From Populus alba (Eukaryota > Streptophyta > Magnoliopsida > Malpighiales > Salicaceae): a stretch of DNA of 64,000 nt. The position numbers were made by a program, and so were the translations under genes. The stretch lies in contig NC_133301.1 in NCBI RefSeq assembly GCF_005239225.2, positions 12,524,318 through 12,588,317 on the forward strand. Direction: 5' to 3'. Every line of letters starts with the position of its first letter. Positions within the stretch are counted from its first letter, which is position 1. The notes below the pieces were generated by a model that was not told the DNA's origin, did not search any database, and was given only the letters and a program-made list of their open reading frames with translations. Below, piece after piece: positions 16,869 through 35,670 of this stretch.

Positions 16869-19800
16869 ATGGCTTCGACGACTGCTGTAACTGCTCAGGT
16901 CACAAACCTTAACGGGCTATGCGACTGGAAAAGGCCTTTCGCTGCTTCACTTCCCTTAGGTAACTTCACTTCCTCTCTTTGTCTTCAATTTCCCATTGTT
17001 TGGTTCCTGAATAACAAATGGAGTATTTTTGAGAGAAAAGCTTGGACTTTCCTCTCTTTAGTTTCCACTAAGTGACTGTTCATGAGCTTATTATTTATTT
17101 TTTGTTAATTTAGGGTTTTGGTATTTATGGTTAAAATGTCAAATTTTAAGTGTTATTGACTTTAAATGTTGTTGGTATTTTGTCAATTTTAATTGCAATT
17201 GTTGAAGTGATTGAATTAGTTCAAAGAATGGGGCATTGAATCAGAGTTGGATAATTCTATAATGGATTTTTAGAGTGGCTACTCGTTGTACATGTTAAGG
17301 TTTATGCCCTCGTTTTTACTTTATAGAAAGGTGGCTTTTGAGATGCTATTTTTTTGTTGTTGTTGTGAGATGATAAAGCTAACCCTTATAACAGAAAAAA
17401 GAGGTTTTTATTTTTATTTACTTTTTTTTTGTCGCAGAAATTGACTTTAATAAAAGATTTAATCTATGATTAGGCAAATGTATTTGTACCTGGTGGAAGT
17501 AACTCAATATATCTGTCTATTAGTTGAGATTTGGTTATGGATATGATATGAAATAACCGTTCAAGCTATTGTTAAATAAGATTGAGAGGAAACAGAATAA
17601 TCCAGAAGAGAAGGATAAGAAAAGGAAAAAGGAAATGAAAAAGGGACATGTTTAATGCATCATTATTGTTTAAGCCATCAAGTGTCTTGGTTTCTTCACC
17701 AATTTCTTTTTTGACAGAGAGTTACGGATCAAACTCTGCTAGTATTTTCTTATTATGCCTGTTGCTTTCCGGGAACCAAAGATCTATGTTAGTTTGTTTC
17801 CTTTCAAAACTTTGTTTGCTTGCACTTCTTCTGCTTATGCTTGTGCTAATCATCAAATATGTGGGTTTACTCTTTCCCCCCTCCTGTTTAGCTTTCAAGT
17901 TCATTGGATAAATAATTGCATAGTTATGGAAATTTTCGTTGTAAAAATTATATGGACCTTTTGAACTATGAGTTACCTGCTTATGATTGTAGTAGTTGGC
18001 TCTTAAAGGAGTTTACTATCTAGTTCTTTGTGTTTATGTCATTATGTTTATGTGCTTCTCAAGTATACATCCCCATTGCATTCTCTCCTGCTTCTGTCTT
18101 TAATACTATGTTGCTTACGGAGAAACTAAAAAGAAAAAAAAGGTCTTAAGTGTATCATTTATCATATTTTATGGCTGTCTAGACATGTTGTATTGGGAAT
18201 GTTGTTGCCTATTGGTGATTTTGGAATATAATTAAAATTACTATCAACAACTTTTTGCCATCATGTCATTTTAAGTGTTAAGATTGTTCAATTTTTCTTA
18301 TCTAGGTGGTTAGTAACTAATTGATTGTTTATGCTTGCTTCCGTGCTTAATAGCGTTTTCTGCCTTGCGGATTGAAGTTGCAGGAAGACATTATGGGTTG
18401 GAGATCATCCTTTCAAAATTATGCCCCTTTTACTTGGCATATTCTGGTTTCTCTGTGAATGTTTGGCTGGATGCTTGTCCATTCTGTATATCTAATGTTG
18501 AATTTCTTGTGACTGTCTTCTACCACTGCTTTCAGGTAACCTGAATTTAAATGCAAATGTTGTTGGCAAGCAGCTGTTGTCTTGGTCCGGCAAGCAGAAA
18601 TCTGAGCGAAATTACAGATCTTTCCGTGTGATTGGTTTATTTGGAGGGAAAAAGGAGAATAGTGAGAAGAGCGATGATGCACCTTCAAAGGTAACCTGTG
18701 AACCTTCTTCTTCTAGTCTGTGTCGTGTTGAACTTAAGTGTCTTCTATATAATTAGATGATAATTGCCCCAATCTGACTGAGTTTGCTGTGCTTACATTG
18801 TGATTATGGAGATGATATTTTCTCTTTATTTATACTCTAATATTCCCCTTTTTTTTGTCAAAAAAGAAAAAAAATATTTCTTATTGTTTTTTATTACAGT
18901 TCTCTAGGTTTAACATTTTATTTGTTGAAGTCTAGGGGTAGCATATAAAAATAATTATAATGTGTAAAGGAAAGCTTGTGTACTAATGCTAACTTCTTTT
19001 GTGGCCCACCCATACTGTGTTTGAGAAGACGAGTTAACATTATACTGTACTGTGTTACACATATCCTTTATGTTGATGGCGGCTCTCCATCAGAAATATC
19101 TGGGAGCTTGTTAATTGGTTCTAATAGCTGAGAAGGTGAGAATTTGGCCAAACTACCAATCATATAAGAGAGCTATCTTTGTATCTGCATAAAGATCTTA
19201 AAGCAAGTGTACAATGGTATCATTTTGTCAGAATCTTGCCATTATTGGCTTAAAATTTAAGACATTATTTTGACACATAATATGCAGGATGATATAATAG
19301 ATACATGGTGCTTCTGTGAGGGATTGCAATTCTGTCTTCCTTGAGGAGTTTTTTCTTGACCTGAGGCAATTTGGAGTTTGCATCTTGGCATCTGTGCTCA
19401 GTCATCTTCTAGGTTCTCAATTATCTTTTTAAAAGCAACACATCAGAAAAAAATCTTGAATGATTCCATAGCAGTGCCTTGTAAGAAATTTTTGCATTTA
19501 GCAATCAAACTCTTTTCTGCTCAACTTGCACTAATTTTAGGGAACAAATCAAAAAATCCTTTTTTTTTTTAAGAATTTTTTTACAAACCAAACCACAAGA
19601 ATAAATATAAATAAATCCACATATAAGATCTAATTATCCAGATTGGATTATGAATATGGCCTTGTATTATTGTGCGTTCACTATTTCAAACATTTCCTAA
19701 AAATAGATGACAAGTTTTTAGACTGAACTCTCTTCTCATTAGGTTCCGAGTTTTTTTTTTTTTTTTGAGGGATAGGAAATGAAGACTTCTGAGAACAAAT

Positions 19801-21033
19801 ATTGAAACGGGAAGAAAAAGGGAAAATAAATCAGATTGATTTTTCAATCAAAAGTGCTATGTGAAATTGCTGATGCTACTTTCTTGGCAAGAACAACCTT
19901 TCCTGTTGTGATATTTTTGACTTGGAAAGATAGACTGTGATCCTTCTCTTTGACACCAGCTCTCTGTTTGGCTTTAGGCAGGAATATTTGGAAACATGCA
20001 GAACTTATACGAGACTGTAAAAAAGGCACAAATGGTTGTCCAAGTTGAGGCAGTTCGGGTGCAGAAAGAACTTGCTACGTATGGATTACATATTAAATCA
20101 ATCTTATCTGAATCTTTAATTTTGATGCCTCTGTGAATCCTCAATTAACTTCCTTTTGTTTTATTGTTTGCAGAGCAGAGTTTGATGGTTACTGTGAAGG
20201 TGAGCTAATCAAGGTATGCTATTCTCTCTACGCACATGTCTGAAGCGTGTGTGTGTGGTCTTACTATTTTAGTTATGGTGGGATGAAGAGATTTAAAAGC
20301 ACCATTTGGTCCCCTTTGGTTGATTCATCACATTAAATGTCAAGTATACAAAGAAATGTAGTTCAATGAAAACAAAAGGTAGTTATTCGACATGTGCCAG
20401 ATACAGGAACAGCTGAATGTGGTGTTGTATGATTGTTGCTCTTATCTCAGGAGTGACCTTTCCATGTTGTTGCTTTTGAGAAAGCCTACGATTGTGTATT
20501 AATGGTTGGAGTGAAGGCTACATAGCTGTCAATATTGTAAGCATTAACTGCACCTCCATTGGTTTTCATGGAAGTTTTGAACTGTGATCTAGGTAACACT
20601 AACTGGCAACCAGCAACCTGTACGGACAGAAATAACTGAAGCTGCAATGGAATTAGGTGCAGAAGTGAGTACAGTAGTTGATTGATTTTATATTTTCTTT
20701 TGCTAAATCACAGAATGATGATATCTTTCATAATTATTTTATCAGTTCTTTCTTAATGAAGTTAATGAGTGTATCTGTTCTCATTGTATGATTCAATTGT
20801 TTATGGTTATTTGCAGAAACTTTCACTTTTAGTTACCGAGGCATACAAGGATGCTCACCAAAAGAGTGTCCAGGTAGAACCTTTGCTTCTTTTAGCAGTG
20901 AAAACCCCCTTCCATTTTTTATTGTTGAGCTAAAATCTGGACCTCGTAACTTTCTCAGGCCATGAAAGAAAGGATGAACGACCTTGCCCAAAGCCTAGGA
21001 ATGCCACCAGGACTCGGTGAGGGGTTAAAGTGA
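16869..21033 (+). CDS. STIC2: Chloroplast YbaB/EbfC-family nucleoid-associated protein (STIC2 type)
   Basis: Seven exons: 16869-16959, 18536-18690, 19978-20078, 20174-20213, 20593-20664, 20817-20873, 20959-21033. Phases join throughout and give 196 aa. Residues 1 to about 70 are Ser/Ala/Arg/Lys-rich and look like a plastid transit peptide. From about residue 83 the YbaB fold follows: GIFGNMQNLYETVKKAQ, FDGYCEGELIKVTLTG, and a C-terminal helix ending GMPPGLGEGLK. Bacterial YbaB/EbfC proteins are small dimeric DNA-binding proteins. The Arabidopsis plastid member STIC2 acts in thylakoid membrane protein biogenesis with the cpSRP54/ALB4 system; transfer of that role here is by homology. Exon 3 was taken from 19978 (TTTAG acceptor) rather than 19982 because only that keeps the conserved AGIFGNM frame. 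A CT-rich leader with a C16 run precedes the ATG. Confidence 0.9.
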
Positions 21034-21885
21034 AGGTGCATTCCTCTCATGATGGTGTCCAACATGCGCATCAATTTTGTAACTGGACTGGTTAGAAGTG
21101 CTTTTGGTACCATGACTGGAAATTTATTATCTGTTTATCGTAATAACTGTTTAGATTCAAAAGAAAGAGTATTTTGAAATTTGTGATCTTTGTTGTAATA
21201 ACATTCAATAATAATTGGTGGTTAAACTGAATCAACTAGTCAATCAAATTCTACTTCATCCCCCACAAAGGAAAGAGCATAGCATCATGAATTAGGGGGG
21301 AATGTAGGCAGTGCAGTAATGATACATTTTGGTAAAACTCTGCTCCTCCATCTCTTCTTTCAAGACTTTAGTAAGAGTTACCAAATATTTTTAATGCATT
21401 TTCTCATTCTTTTTTTGTGAGTGTTGTATTATTTTACACTGAGAAATTTTCCCTTTCAAAGTTATCTTGTCAATATTGGCCAGAAGTAGATGCTTGTCTG
21501 GGAAGGGATATGCATTAACCTGGTAAAAAAGCCTTAAGTATCATGTATTTGGTGACATGAATGCAAAAATCTTTCGTCAACTGACATTTTAAGCATTAGT
21601 GTGTTCCTGATAGGCAATTTTGTTTCTCAGAAAAACCTTCAAATTCCTCTGCTTGCACAGAAGATTTTGTAGATGGTTTGGCATTTGATTCAGTGATCAT
21701 CTGGAATGACAATTAGAATCCGTCTATGAAACAGAATAGAACATGTTGCTTTAAAATATATTATCTTCTCCGAATGGATGACCCAACCCTAGCTGCTTCA
21801 CCCATCATTTGTATGGGGTTTCTACTGATTTATGGATTGCTCCACATATCAGTTACTCTTGCTCAAGCCATTGTCTCAGATTTTG
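21034..21885. other. Intergenic gap between convergent genes
   Basis: This 850-base stretch holds the 3' end of the YbaB/EbfC gene (+) and that of the carboxypeptidase gene (-). No further gene is supported; open frames such as 21726-21926 lie partly over the carboxypeptidase last exon on the other strand. Confidence 0.6.
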
Positions 21886-27709
<5,824 letters not shown>

Positions 27710-27899
27710 TGCAACCTCCACAAAATGATCAGAAGGGTTCCCTCTCTCTTTCAAGAAACTATGAAATAGTAGTAGATACTGTTGCTATGAACTATAGATA
27801 CTGTGAGATATTATACATAGAACTGAGTGAAGGTATTGATAGAGCTTCAAGTTAACGCTGCTGCTTTACCACACTAGTAGTGCAGGTTGCAGAGCTAAG

Positions 27900-27960
27900 T
27901 GGACCTCTCTCTCTCTCTCATGAGATTTTAGAGAGAAAGAGACAGAGAGATAGAGGTGGG
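27900..27960 (-). promoter_or_regulatory. GA/CT-repeat tract upstream of the carboxypeptidase start
   Basis: CTCTCTCTCTCTC and then AGAGAGAAAGAGACAGAGAG on the plus strand, about 190-250 bases upstream of the minus-strand ATG. GAGA-type tracts are frequent in plant promoters and leaders. Role inferred. Confidence 0.35.
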
Positions 27961-30261
27961 TGTGTGGAAGGGAAAGATGGACCTAGATCAGAGCTTGGTT
28001 AATTAGGAACCACCCACAGGAGGGATCATTAATGCATCACAAGTCCCTCTCTCTGTCTGAGCTGTACACAGCACTTGCGCCAAACAACTAGAGCTTATTA
28101 TTATCTTATTTGTTACCTTTCATTTATTAAGAAACGGGTATTAATTGGGACCAAAAAAAAAAACTCGAGGCCAGTCTGTATTTTAAGATGTAATTCATAG
28201 ATGTATTTTGTTAGTGTCACTCATGGAAGAGATAAATATATATAAAAAAAACAGAAATATATTTGATTAAAAAAATATTATTAAAATAAATTTGTTTTAA
28301 AATATTTTTATTTTAAAATAAAAGATACAAGAAACATATCCTCTCTATCTCTATTACCTTATCTCTTCAGTTTTTTTAAAATAATCAATATGCTACCTAA
28401 AGTTTTCCTAAAAATATTCTTTTAAGAACATAGAAGGGAAATATAAGAGAAACAACACACTTGTGCCTTAAGTTTTCTTTGAAGTATTTTTGAATCTTTA
28501 ATATATACTAATACAATACATATGCTGGAACCTGCCGTGACAATGCATCTTCCTGGATCCGAAACTGTATGTAATTGCTAGAATTGTATATGATCTTGCT
28601 GGGATTAATTGGAGGTTGTGTAAACATGGTGTTAATGCTGAGATTCCTTGAACAAATTGCTTGTAATCTTGTTGTAAATTTCAAAACTTTAGCTGTAATT
28701 AACTGTAGGTTGTGATTTAGGGTTCTTACTACTGACTGTCCCCAGTGATCTTGCTGTCTCAAAGGTTGTTGTCTGTGTAACCATTAATTGCTTGAGAATC
28801 CTTAACATTCCTCGGCAAGATCGTCTCACCACCATTGGTGATGTTGCTCCTGGACCTGAGCATTTCAAAACGAGATCGAGGATGAGTTTATTTTATCATC
28901 AAGTCAACAAGCTGATGATCATGTGATGAAACATGGCTAACATTCAGCAATCCTTTTGTAACATAATCACGAGAAATTTAAAAAGGAGCCAAAATGCTAT
29001 GATAGAACCAGAAAAATGATGCGAAGGCAGTCTTTGAGGCAATCATTAACTGGACTTTCCACGTTGAAATTCACGAACTTTAACACCTTCATGAGAAATT
29101 TTAAAAGGAAGCGAATCAAGCTCTGAAAGTTCTACAGAAAGAGGCGGCTTGTTATAGACTAGGTAACTAAGATGCAACCGAGATGATTGCTAAATTGCAA
29201 CCAGATATGTATTGAAATTTTAACATCAAAATTTTCTTTGTATGATTACTTATCCATAAATGGAATAATTAACTCCCAATATATGTCTAAAATTTATCTT
29301 TAGACTTGAAAAAGTATTATAGCTCCAAGTGGGAAAAGATTTAAAATAATTAATGTTATATGTGAATATTTTAAGGTTTTTAAATAATCAACATCTCATT
29401 TAAAACGACAATAATTAATGAAAAGTTTTTTGTTTGTAGTAGCCATCAAATTCTGTAGGCGAATGAGTTTGTACTAGACATTAAACGACAAGCTTCCAAA
29501 GCAGTCCTATGCAACGGCATGCCATCTCCCTTTCACTCATGTCCTCTCGTGGTCCTAATCTGAAGGGTATACAAAATAAGAGCTCATAAAGCTCAATGGC
29601 TGTGGGGTTCGGCTCTTGTGACCTCTCCTCTAATGGCCTGCTTGTTTGGTCCCTCGAATATATATGGGACGAGACCAGGGGTGGTAGCTAGCTGGCCGGC
29701 CGGCTAACAGGTCTGGTCAAACAGGTTCTCAGTTATTTTTAATAAAAAAGTCGTCCCTGTCAATTAAATTAAACTTTTTTATGTTTTCAATTGCCTACTA
29801 TAAATTGTTATGTAGCTGAATTTAATAAGTAAAAACCTAACAATTAAGTAGCAGCAACTATCCATATATATATAAAGAAGAATTAATTGTCGTATGGGAT
29901 TAAGTAGTAATTAATAAAGTTGTTAAACTGATTATTAATGGTGAGATTAGTAGGGTCCAGATGGTTGACCAACCCTCTAAATTACACAAATTATAATTAT
30001 AGAAGGAGTAGTTAATATATGCTCACCAAATTATATCACCTTTCCATATCCACTAAACTAACGACAGATTAATTAATAATTAATTAATTGCAGCTGATAT
30101 GTATATTTTCATAAGATTCATCTGGTATGATCTGCTGGTTAATCAGTGTAATTTGTTCACCAATCTGTCTCTTCTTTCGTTACAGATGTTCCAGAGAAAA
30201 TCCAACCTTGCACATGTTCTAGATCAACCTTATGTGATCTTGAATTTGTGAAGGACTGCCA

Positions 30262-30308
30262 TGTGTGTGTGTGTGTGTGTATGTATATGTATATGTATAT
30301 GTATATGT
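30262..30308. repeat. (GT)n followed by (GTATAT)n microsatellite
   Basis: Nine or so GT units run into ATGTAT repeats. Simple-sequence repeat, likely polymorphic. Confidence 0.85.
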
Positions 30309-30835
30309 TTGATTGACTAAGGATCTCGAGTTGGCAGACTTTTCTCATAGTATATCTCTTTAAATTTATTATAAATGTGCTAAACCATGATACATTATGC
30401 ATGCATTGCTACCCAATTATCCAAAATTGATGTGAAAAAAAATAAAAAAAAAAATTGATAAAAGAAGTCGATGCTCGATCGAACAGTTGAATCCCACATG
30501 CACTAATGGGGTTTTCTGCAATACTCACAAGGCATCAAAAGTCAGAGTCAGACCTAATTATATCGATCTACTAGGTTGGTTGCTTGCATTGTAAATAAAC
30601 TCTTCATATGAGATGAGATCTGCCCATGATTTCCGAGATGTGTTCCTCACTCTTCACTGGTTTTTATATATTATTACGATGTGCGCGCACATGCCTTAGG
30701 TTATGTGAATGCAGGTGTGTAAATTTACTTCTGATCTACGGAAGAAGAACATTAAATTAAAAAAAAAAAAAAACTGAAACCCTAGCTCCAGACCGTTATT
30801 ACTGTTTGATGGAATAATATAATGATTCTCATTCT

Positions 30836-31240
30836 TTTTTATATTTTTTCTTTTACTAAATTGATTTTTTTTTTAATTTCACCCCTCAATTAAATATAAA
30901 ATTTATTTATTTTTATTTTAATTATAATCATTATTCTTTTAATTTTATTTTTTAAATTTTTTGTGTAATTAATTTTTTTTTTCTAGTTTCATCATTTAAT
31001 ATTTAATTGATTGGAATTGAATTTTATAGATTTTTCAGATTTGATATTTTAGGTCTAATAAATCAGATCATAGGTTTGAAAAATTTACAAATTTTTTTTT
31101 TAAATTGAGTTTTGTAATTCTCTTTAATTTTTTACTAGATTATTCCAATCACATGATATAGACTGTAAATTTAGCAGAATATTTTAGATTGACTCATCCC
31201 AAAACAACGTTATTATAAGTTTATAAAGACCGATTTTTTA
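30836..31240. repeat. Copy of the dispersed AT-rich repeat family
   Basis: Shares with 10,441-10,960 the order: T-rich block, TTTCATCATTTAATATT, ATTGAATTTTATAGA, then a segment on the theme of AATCACATGATATAGACTG. Diverged; boundaries approximate. Confidence 0.4.
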
Positions 31241-32337
31241 TATTTTTTTTACTCCATTTCACATTATTTTTTATCAAGACTGATTTGCAGCCATTGCACT
31301 ACCTGGAAGCTTCCCTACTTTAAATCTGAAGAATGTGAGAATATTCTGGCGCCCACAAACAGTTAGGAAGAATAATATTCATTTTGCTCAGTATATGGCA
31401 CGTGCGTTCGCACAATGTCGAATATCAGAACGTGAACAAACTAAGACAAGAAAATACAAACAAATTCATGCCATTACGTTCCAAAGCTATCCACCTCTGA
31501 TCATTTGCCCTCCCCATTAACGCCATGCATGTTCCTCTTATGATTTTGACTTGCAAATTCCACTTTATAGTTTCAATTTCACTCCCCATTTCCATGTATT
31601 TCCTTCCATATTTGTAATGGAAAATACATATAAATCTTAATTTCCTGCTGAATTGTTTTTAAAATATTTCAATCACTCAAAAAGTATTGAAAACGAAAAT
31701 AGTAATCAAATTAAATTAAAAAAAGAGAGGATATTTTTATCAAATAGAATAAAAAGAGTTTCTTTTCTAGGTTACAATATAATTTTTTTCATTGACACTT
31801 TAATTTTAGTAATTTTGAATGGTTGAGATCTATTTTTGATGAAAAACAAGAATTTTATTAATCAACTCATTTAGCCAAAAAAAAGAAAAGAAAGAAACAT
31901 GGCTAAATAAGAGAAGAAATGTAATAAGAAATAAGCAAGAAAAATTACAAATTAAACATGAATATTAGCTAAACTTAATTGACTTTCTTGTTAACTCAAT
32001 AAAGCGCACAAATCAAGCAAAATATAAATACATGAAAGATGACTATAACTATGCAATCAAATCAACTCGTTTATAAATTCCCTACCTGGTCAAATGATCC
32101 ATGACATGTTTACTTTCTCTATAGATACATGTAGAATTCAAACGAGAAAGCATAAGATAGACATTGGAGATATAATTGAAAATACCTCAGCAATGGTTCG
32201 TCGTTTCTCCTCTGGAAAGTGTAAACAGGGCAAGCTTAATTGGTTTTACCAAATTTGGAATCTTGCTGGACTTCTTCTGGATCACAATTGCTAAGACATC
32301 AACACCAGTAGACTTTTTCAGTCACTTCCTTTCAGCA

Positions 32338-33538
32338 ATGGATGAGTTTGAGAATTTTGGAAGTCATGTTCAAATCTTGATGCAACCATCCAAACAAGCC
32401 AGTTCATTTGGAGAAACCATTAATGGAGCTTATGGAGAGAAGCTCTTGGGATCAGGCTCAACCCATGTGCAAAGCAATGCAAGTAAATATAGTGCCTCCA
32501 TAACCATTAGCTATACCTAGTTGAGCTCGTCTTTTTTTCTCACGTTTCATGTAATTGGTAACACAACTTACTCATGATTCCACCATTTGTTACAGATTAG
32601 CAGATATTTATCCAACCCTCGGTATCAGTATGTGATGAATAAATTGAAAGTAATCCTGTTTCCATTGCTACACAATGTAATGCGCGCGCAATTGCTGAAA
32701 TATCAGCTTTCATATATTCAATTTCCATCTCCATCACTCTTCGCTTTGATTTTTCACATTCCAGGGACATTGAACGAGAACAACTGAGACGATGGGTGTT
32801 GAGCTCTCTTACAAGCCTCCAGTTTATGATATTAATGCACCGGATTTATACATTCCATTGATGGCGTTTGGTACCTACCTAGTCCTGGCTGGCTTCATTC
32901 TGGGCATCGACGGGAGGTAAGTTTTAAGCTTCATGAATACAGTTATAGTTGAGTTTTTTCCCCTTTCTGGGTTCGCTGAAACATCTCAATATAAATTCAA
33001 GAACCCCACCATCTTTAGCATAGAAATGCGATTCGAAATACTTTGCTTCAAAACTGTTCCCTTTTTATCCATAAACGAAACCTGACAAACATAGCCTTCC
33101 TTCTACTCTCCGTATGTATGTAGGTTTAGCCCTGAAGCGTTAGGTGTGCAATTAACAAATGGAATCCTTTGCTGGTTATTCCAAGTTCTCCTGCTTGAAG
33201 CTACATTAATACACACATCAGGAGATGGAGACCTGCGATTACTTGATGTTGTTGCTTATGGTGGATGCACTTTTGCTGCAGTATCGATCGGTCGTCCTGC
33301 TAGCGAGTTTTGCGTCCACATATTTATTTTATGCAGTCACATTGTGGGAATGCTTTTATATGGGAATGTTCTTCATCAAGATCATGAAAATAATTTTGAT
33401 TACTGAAGTGAGAAGTTCCCAGAAGCATCCAAGCAAGCGCCCCTATCTCTTGCTGTTAATAGCTGTGTTGCCCAACTCCCACTGTTGTCTTGGCTCGGAA
33501 ATGTTTGCTGCTTGTTGTTTGAAATAATCATATGTTGA
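32338..33538 (+). pseudogene. Pseudogene of a YIF1-family (HRF1, YIP1-interacting) membrane protein
   Basis: Four exon-like blocks keep the intron positions expected for a plant YIF1 gene: 32338-32478, 32596-32676, 32765-32916, 33124-33538. They encode recognisable YIF1 segments: [53 protein letters not shown] and FSPEALGVQ. YIF1 proteins are multi-pass ER/Golgi proteins that work with YIP1/Rab GTPases in vesicle traffic. Lesions: the conserved Trp of GHWTR is TGA (32771-32773); exon 2 lacks about six codons; an ATCG duplication at 33283-33290 shifts the frame by +4; an extra GT near 33464-33468 shifts it by +2; and the first intron would need a GC donor (AAT/GCAAGT at 32479). The 5' end is diverged and its start uncertain. 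Retained introns mean it arose by DNA duplication, not retroposition. Assembly error could explain one lesion but hardly all. Confidence 0.85.
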
Positions 33539-35340
33539 TTTTTAAATTGTATTTATTTAGAAATGTATTGAAATAATAATTTTTTATTTTTAAAATTTTA
33601 ATTTTAATATTAAAACATCAAACAACTTAAAAAATCAGAAAAAAAAATTAATTGTTTTAAAAAAAAAACACCTGAAAAAAGGATTAACTTTAATCTAATC
33701 CTGCTCAAAAAAATTGTGAAAAATAACGTCTTGTCTGTCTGGGCCGTTGGACAACCAAGCCCAGATTTTTGTAACATGGAGGGCTCTATCAAATAAAGAA
33801 TTGATTTTGTGGAGGAGGTTCAAGCCCATTCTGTAAAAGGCCAGGTTCTGAGCTAAAGAATAAAGATACGGTGATGGCAAACTTTCATTAAAAAAATAAT
33901 GTCGTGTATGATGTTTTAATAAAAAGGTATATTAAAATAATTTTTTAATATGAATATATTGAGATTATTAAAAAAAATAAAAAATATTAAAATTTTAAGC
34001 ATACAACTTTAGTAGAATATCTGACGTCTCTGTGATTTGGAATTGGAATCCAGGTGTGATTGCAATAAGGCTAATCCCATCTTGTGTCTATCCAAACACA
34101 ACTTTCCAACGCATTTTTAGAATCATTCCATAAAAAGCAATAAGCACCAAATAAATAAAAGCATTCCATAAAAAAGTAAAAAACAAATAAAGCCATTATA
34201 CAATTTCTGTATTTCTTTTTTTTTCTTAAATATTTCATTAAAGCTAAATTTTATGAATTTTTTTTATTCAAGGTATTTTAGATAAAATTTGATTATTGTT
34301 AATAAAAATAAAGATGAAATGAAGAAAGAAAGTACATATCTCTCTCTGCTTTCTATTTTAAAAAGTACGCAAATGAACTTAAGAATATTTATTTTATATT
34401 TTTATCAATGTTTTTTTATTTCAATATATTTTAATCTCTTCTATATCTATTTTTTTTTTCTAAAACTTTAATCAAATGTAAACTTTGTGATTTGAACCCG
34501 TAACTTAATGAAATTCAAACTAAGTTTTTTAAATAACTTAAAATAAAATGATGTTCAATAATACTCTTAAACATTAAAACTCAAACAGATTTTAAATTGA
34601 TTTTAAAAAACTAGCATAGAAGATTTTATAAATACTGATCTCAATCGAATCACTCTTTTTCAGTTTTACCTCTCCAGAACATTTCATGGTTTCCATGGAA
34701 TAATATAATATTCTATTAATTATTTTTTGGATCTAATTTGAAAAAGAAAAGGATAGATATAAAATAAGGTGAATATAAAATCTATAACTTATAAAAATAA
34801 AAATAAAAATTTCATATAATTTTTCTCTTCTAGTTATATTTAGTTTATTTTTTTTAAAAAAATAGACATTAACTAATATAAAAATATGATAATGATTATT
34901 TTTTAAAATATTTTTTATATATGAATATTTTCTACACATAAATATATTAAAATAATATTTTTATTTATTTTTTAAAATTTAATTTTAATATTAGTGTATA
35001 AAAATAAAAATAAAATATTAAAAAATTATTTTTAAAAAAAAAATAAATAAATTTCAATATAAAACATAGTGAAACTTATAATTCGAAACTCCACGAAGTA
35101 CTCCTTCCACACCCAACCAGACCGTCAAACGCGTAACAGCGTACAGAAACGCCATAAAAAAGTCAAAATAAGCGGTTAATTTACGTTTTAACCCCGTAAT
35201 TATTTTCCGAACTCAAGGAAAGGTAAGGAAAAGGTCAGTCCGTGGTGGTGGCGTGTCCAAATTTTCTCCGCCGTCCAACTAACTTAGTCAAACCCCACCC
35301 CCCAATTCAATTAATTACCCCCCCCCCCCAAAAAAAAAAC
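33539..35340. other. AT-rich intergenic DNA
   Basis: No gene seen. Long A/T tracts; a stretch at 33,880-34,020 and again at 34,920-35,090 shares the AAAATAATTTTTTAAT...AATATTAAAATT theme, which suggests old repeat DNA. Minus-strand short frames at 33610-33880 have no support. Confidence 0.5.
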
Positions 35341-35347
35341 CCTGTCA

Positions 35348-35355
35348 TATAAATA
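35348..35355 (+). promoter_or_regulatory. Probable TATA box of the SRP receptor alpha gene
   Basis: TATAAATA lies about 130 bases before a 5' UTR donor site (35481) and 320 bases before the ATG. Good plant TATA consensus at a plausible distance. Confidence 0.6.
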
Positions 35356-35480
35356 ACCGAATGTTCACAAATCCTCACATTGATTTTTATTTTTCATTTC
35401 TTGTCTTGTACGACTCCTTTCCCTTTGCTTTTAGTAAATTCTCTTCCCCTTTCGAATCATTTTCTAGAACAGGAAATTAG

Positions 35481-35649
35481 GTAAGTTATTTCTTTCGAAT
35501 TTAATCGTTTATTTATCCATCCACAGATCTCTAACTACAATTTCTTGTGCCGCCGATCCGTTCTCTGTCCCTACGTTTTTAGTTTTTTCTTTTACGATTT
35601 GCACCATTTTTTATGGTTAATTGGACTCAATTTGGTTTGGTTGCTGCAG
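35481..35649 (+). other. 5' UTR intron of the SRP receptor alpha gene
   Basis: Donor TTAG/GTAAGT at 35481 and acceptor GCTGCAG ending at 35649 enclose a T-rich segment. The ATG at 35671 follows 21 bases later. Confidence 0.7.
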
Positions 35650-35670
35650 GTTTGGTAAAAAGATTGGAAG

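Larger units (their letters stand above)
27961..32337. other. Gene-poor region
   Basis: No gene can be supported in these 4.4 kb. The stretch 28,530-29,200 is less AT-rich and looks like an old coding or transposon relic on the minus strand, but I recognise no domain. There are GT/ATGT microsatellite DNA at 30,262-30,308 and a copy of the dispersed repeat family at 30,836-31,240. The frame at 31335-31520 has no coding signature. Confidence 0.5.

Noticed and set aside
19982..20078. Alternative acceptor (GGCAG) for exon 3 of the YbaB/EbfC gene
   Set aside because: It would shift the frame out of the conserved GIFGNMQ segment; the TTTAG acceptor at 19977 keeps it.
27710..27754. Upstream in-frame ATG for the carboxypeptidase
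   Set aside because: Starting there would put charged residues ([10 protein letters not shown]) before the hydrophobic signal peptide; the ATG at 27709 gives a normal signal sequence.
34475..34500. GGGTTCAAATCAC-like motif (minus strand) suggesting a tRNA T-arm
   Set aside because: No acceptor, D or anticodon arms can be folded around it; I found no convincing tRNA, rRNA or snRNA gene in the window.
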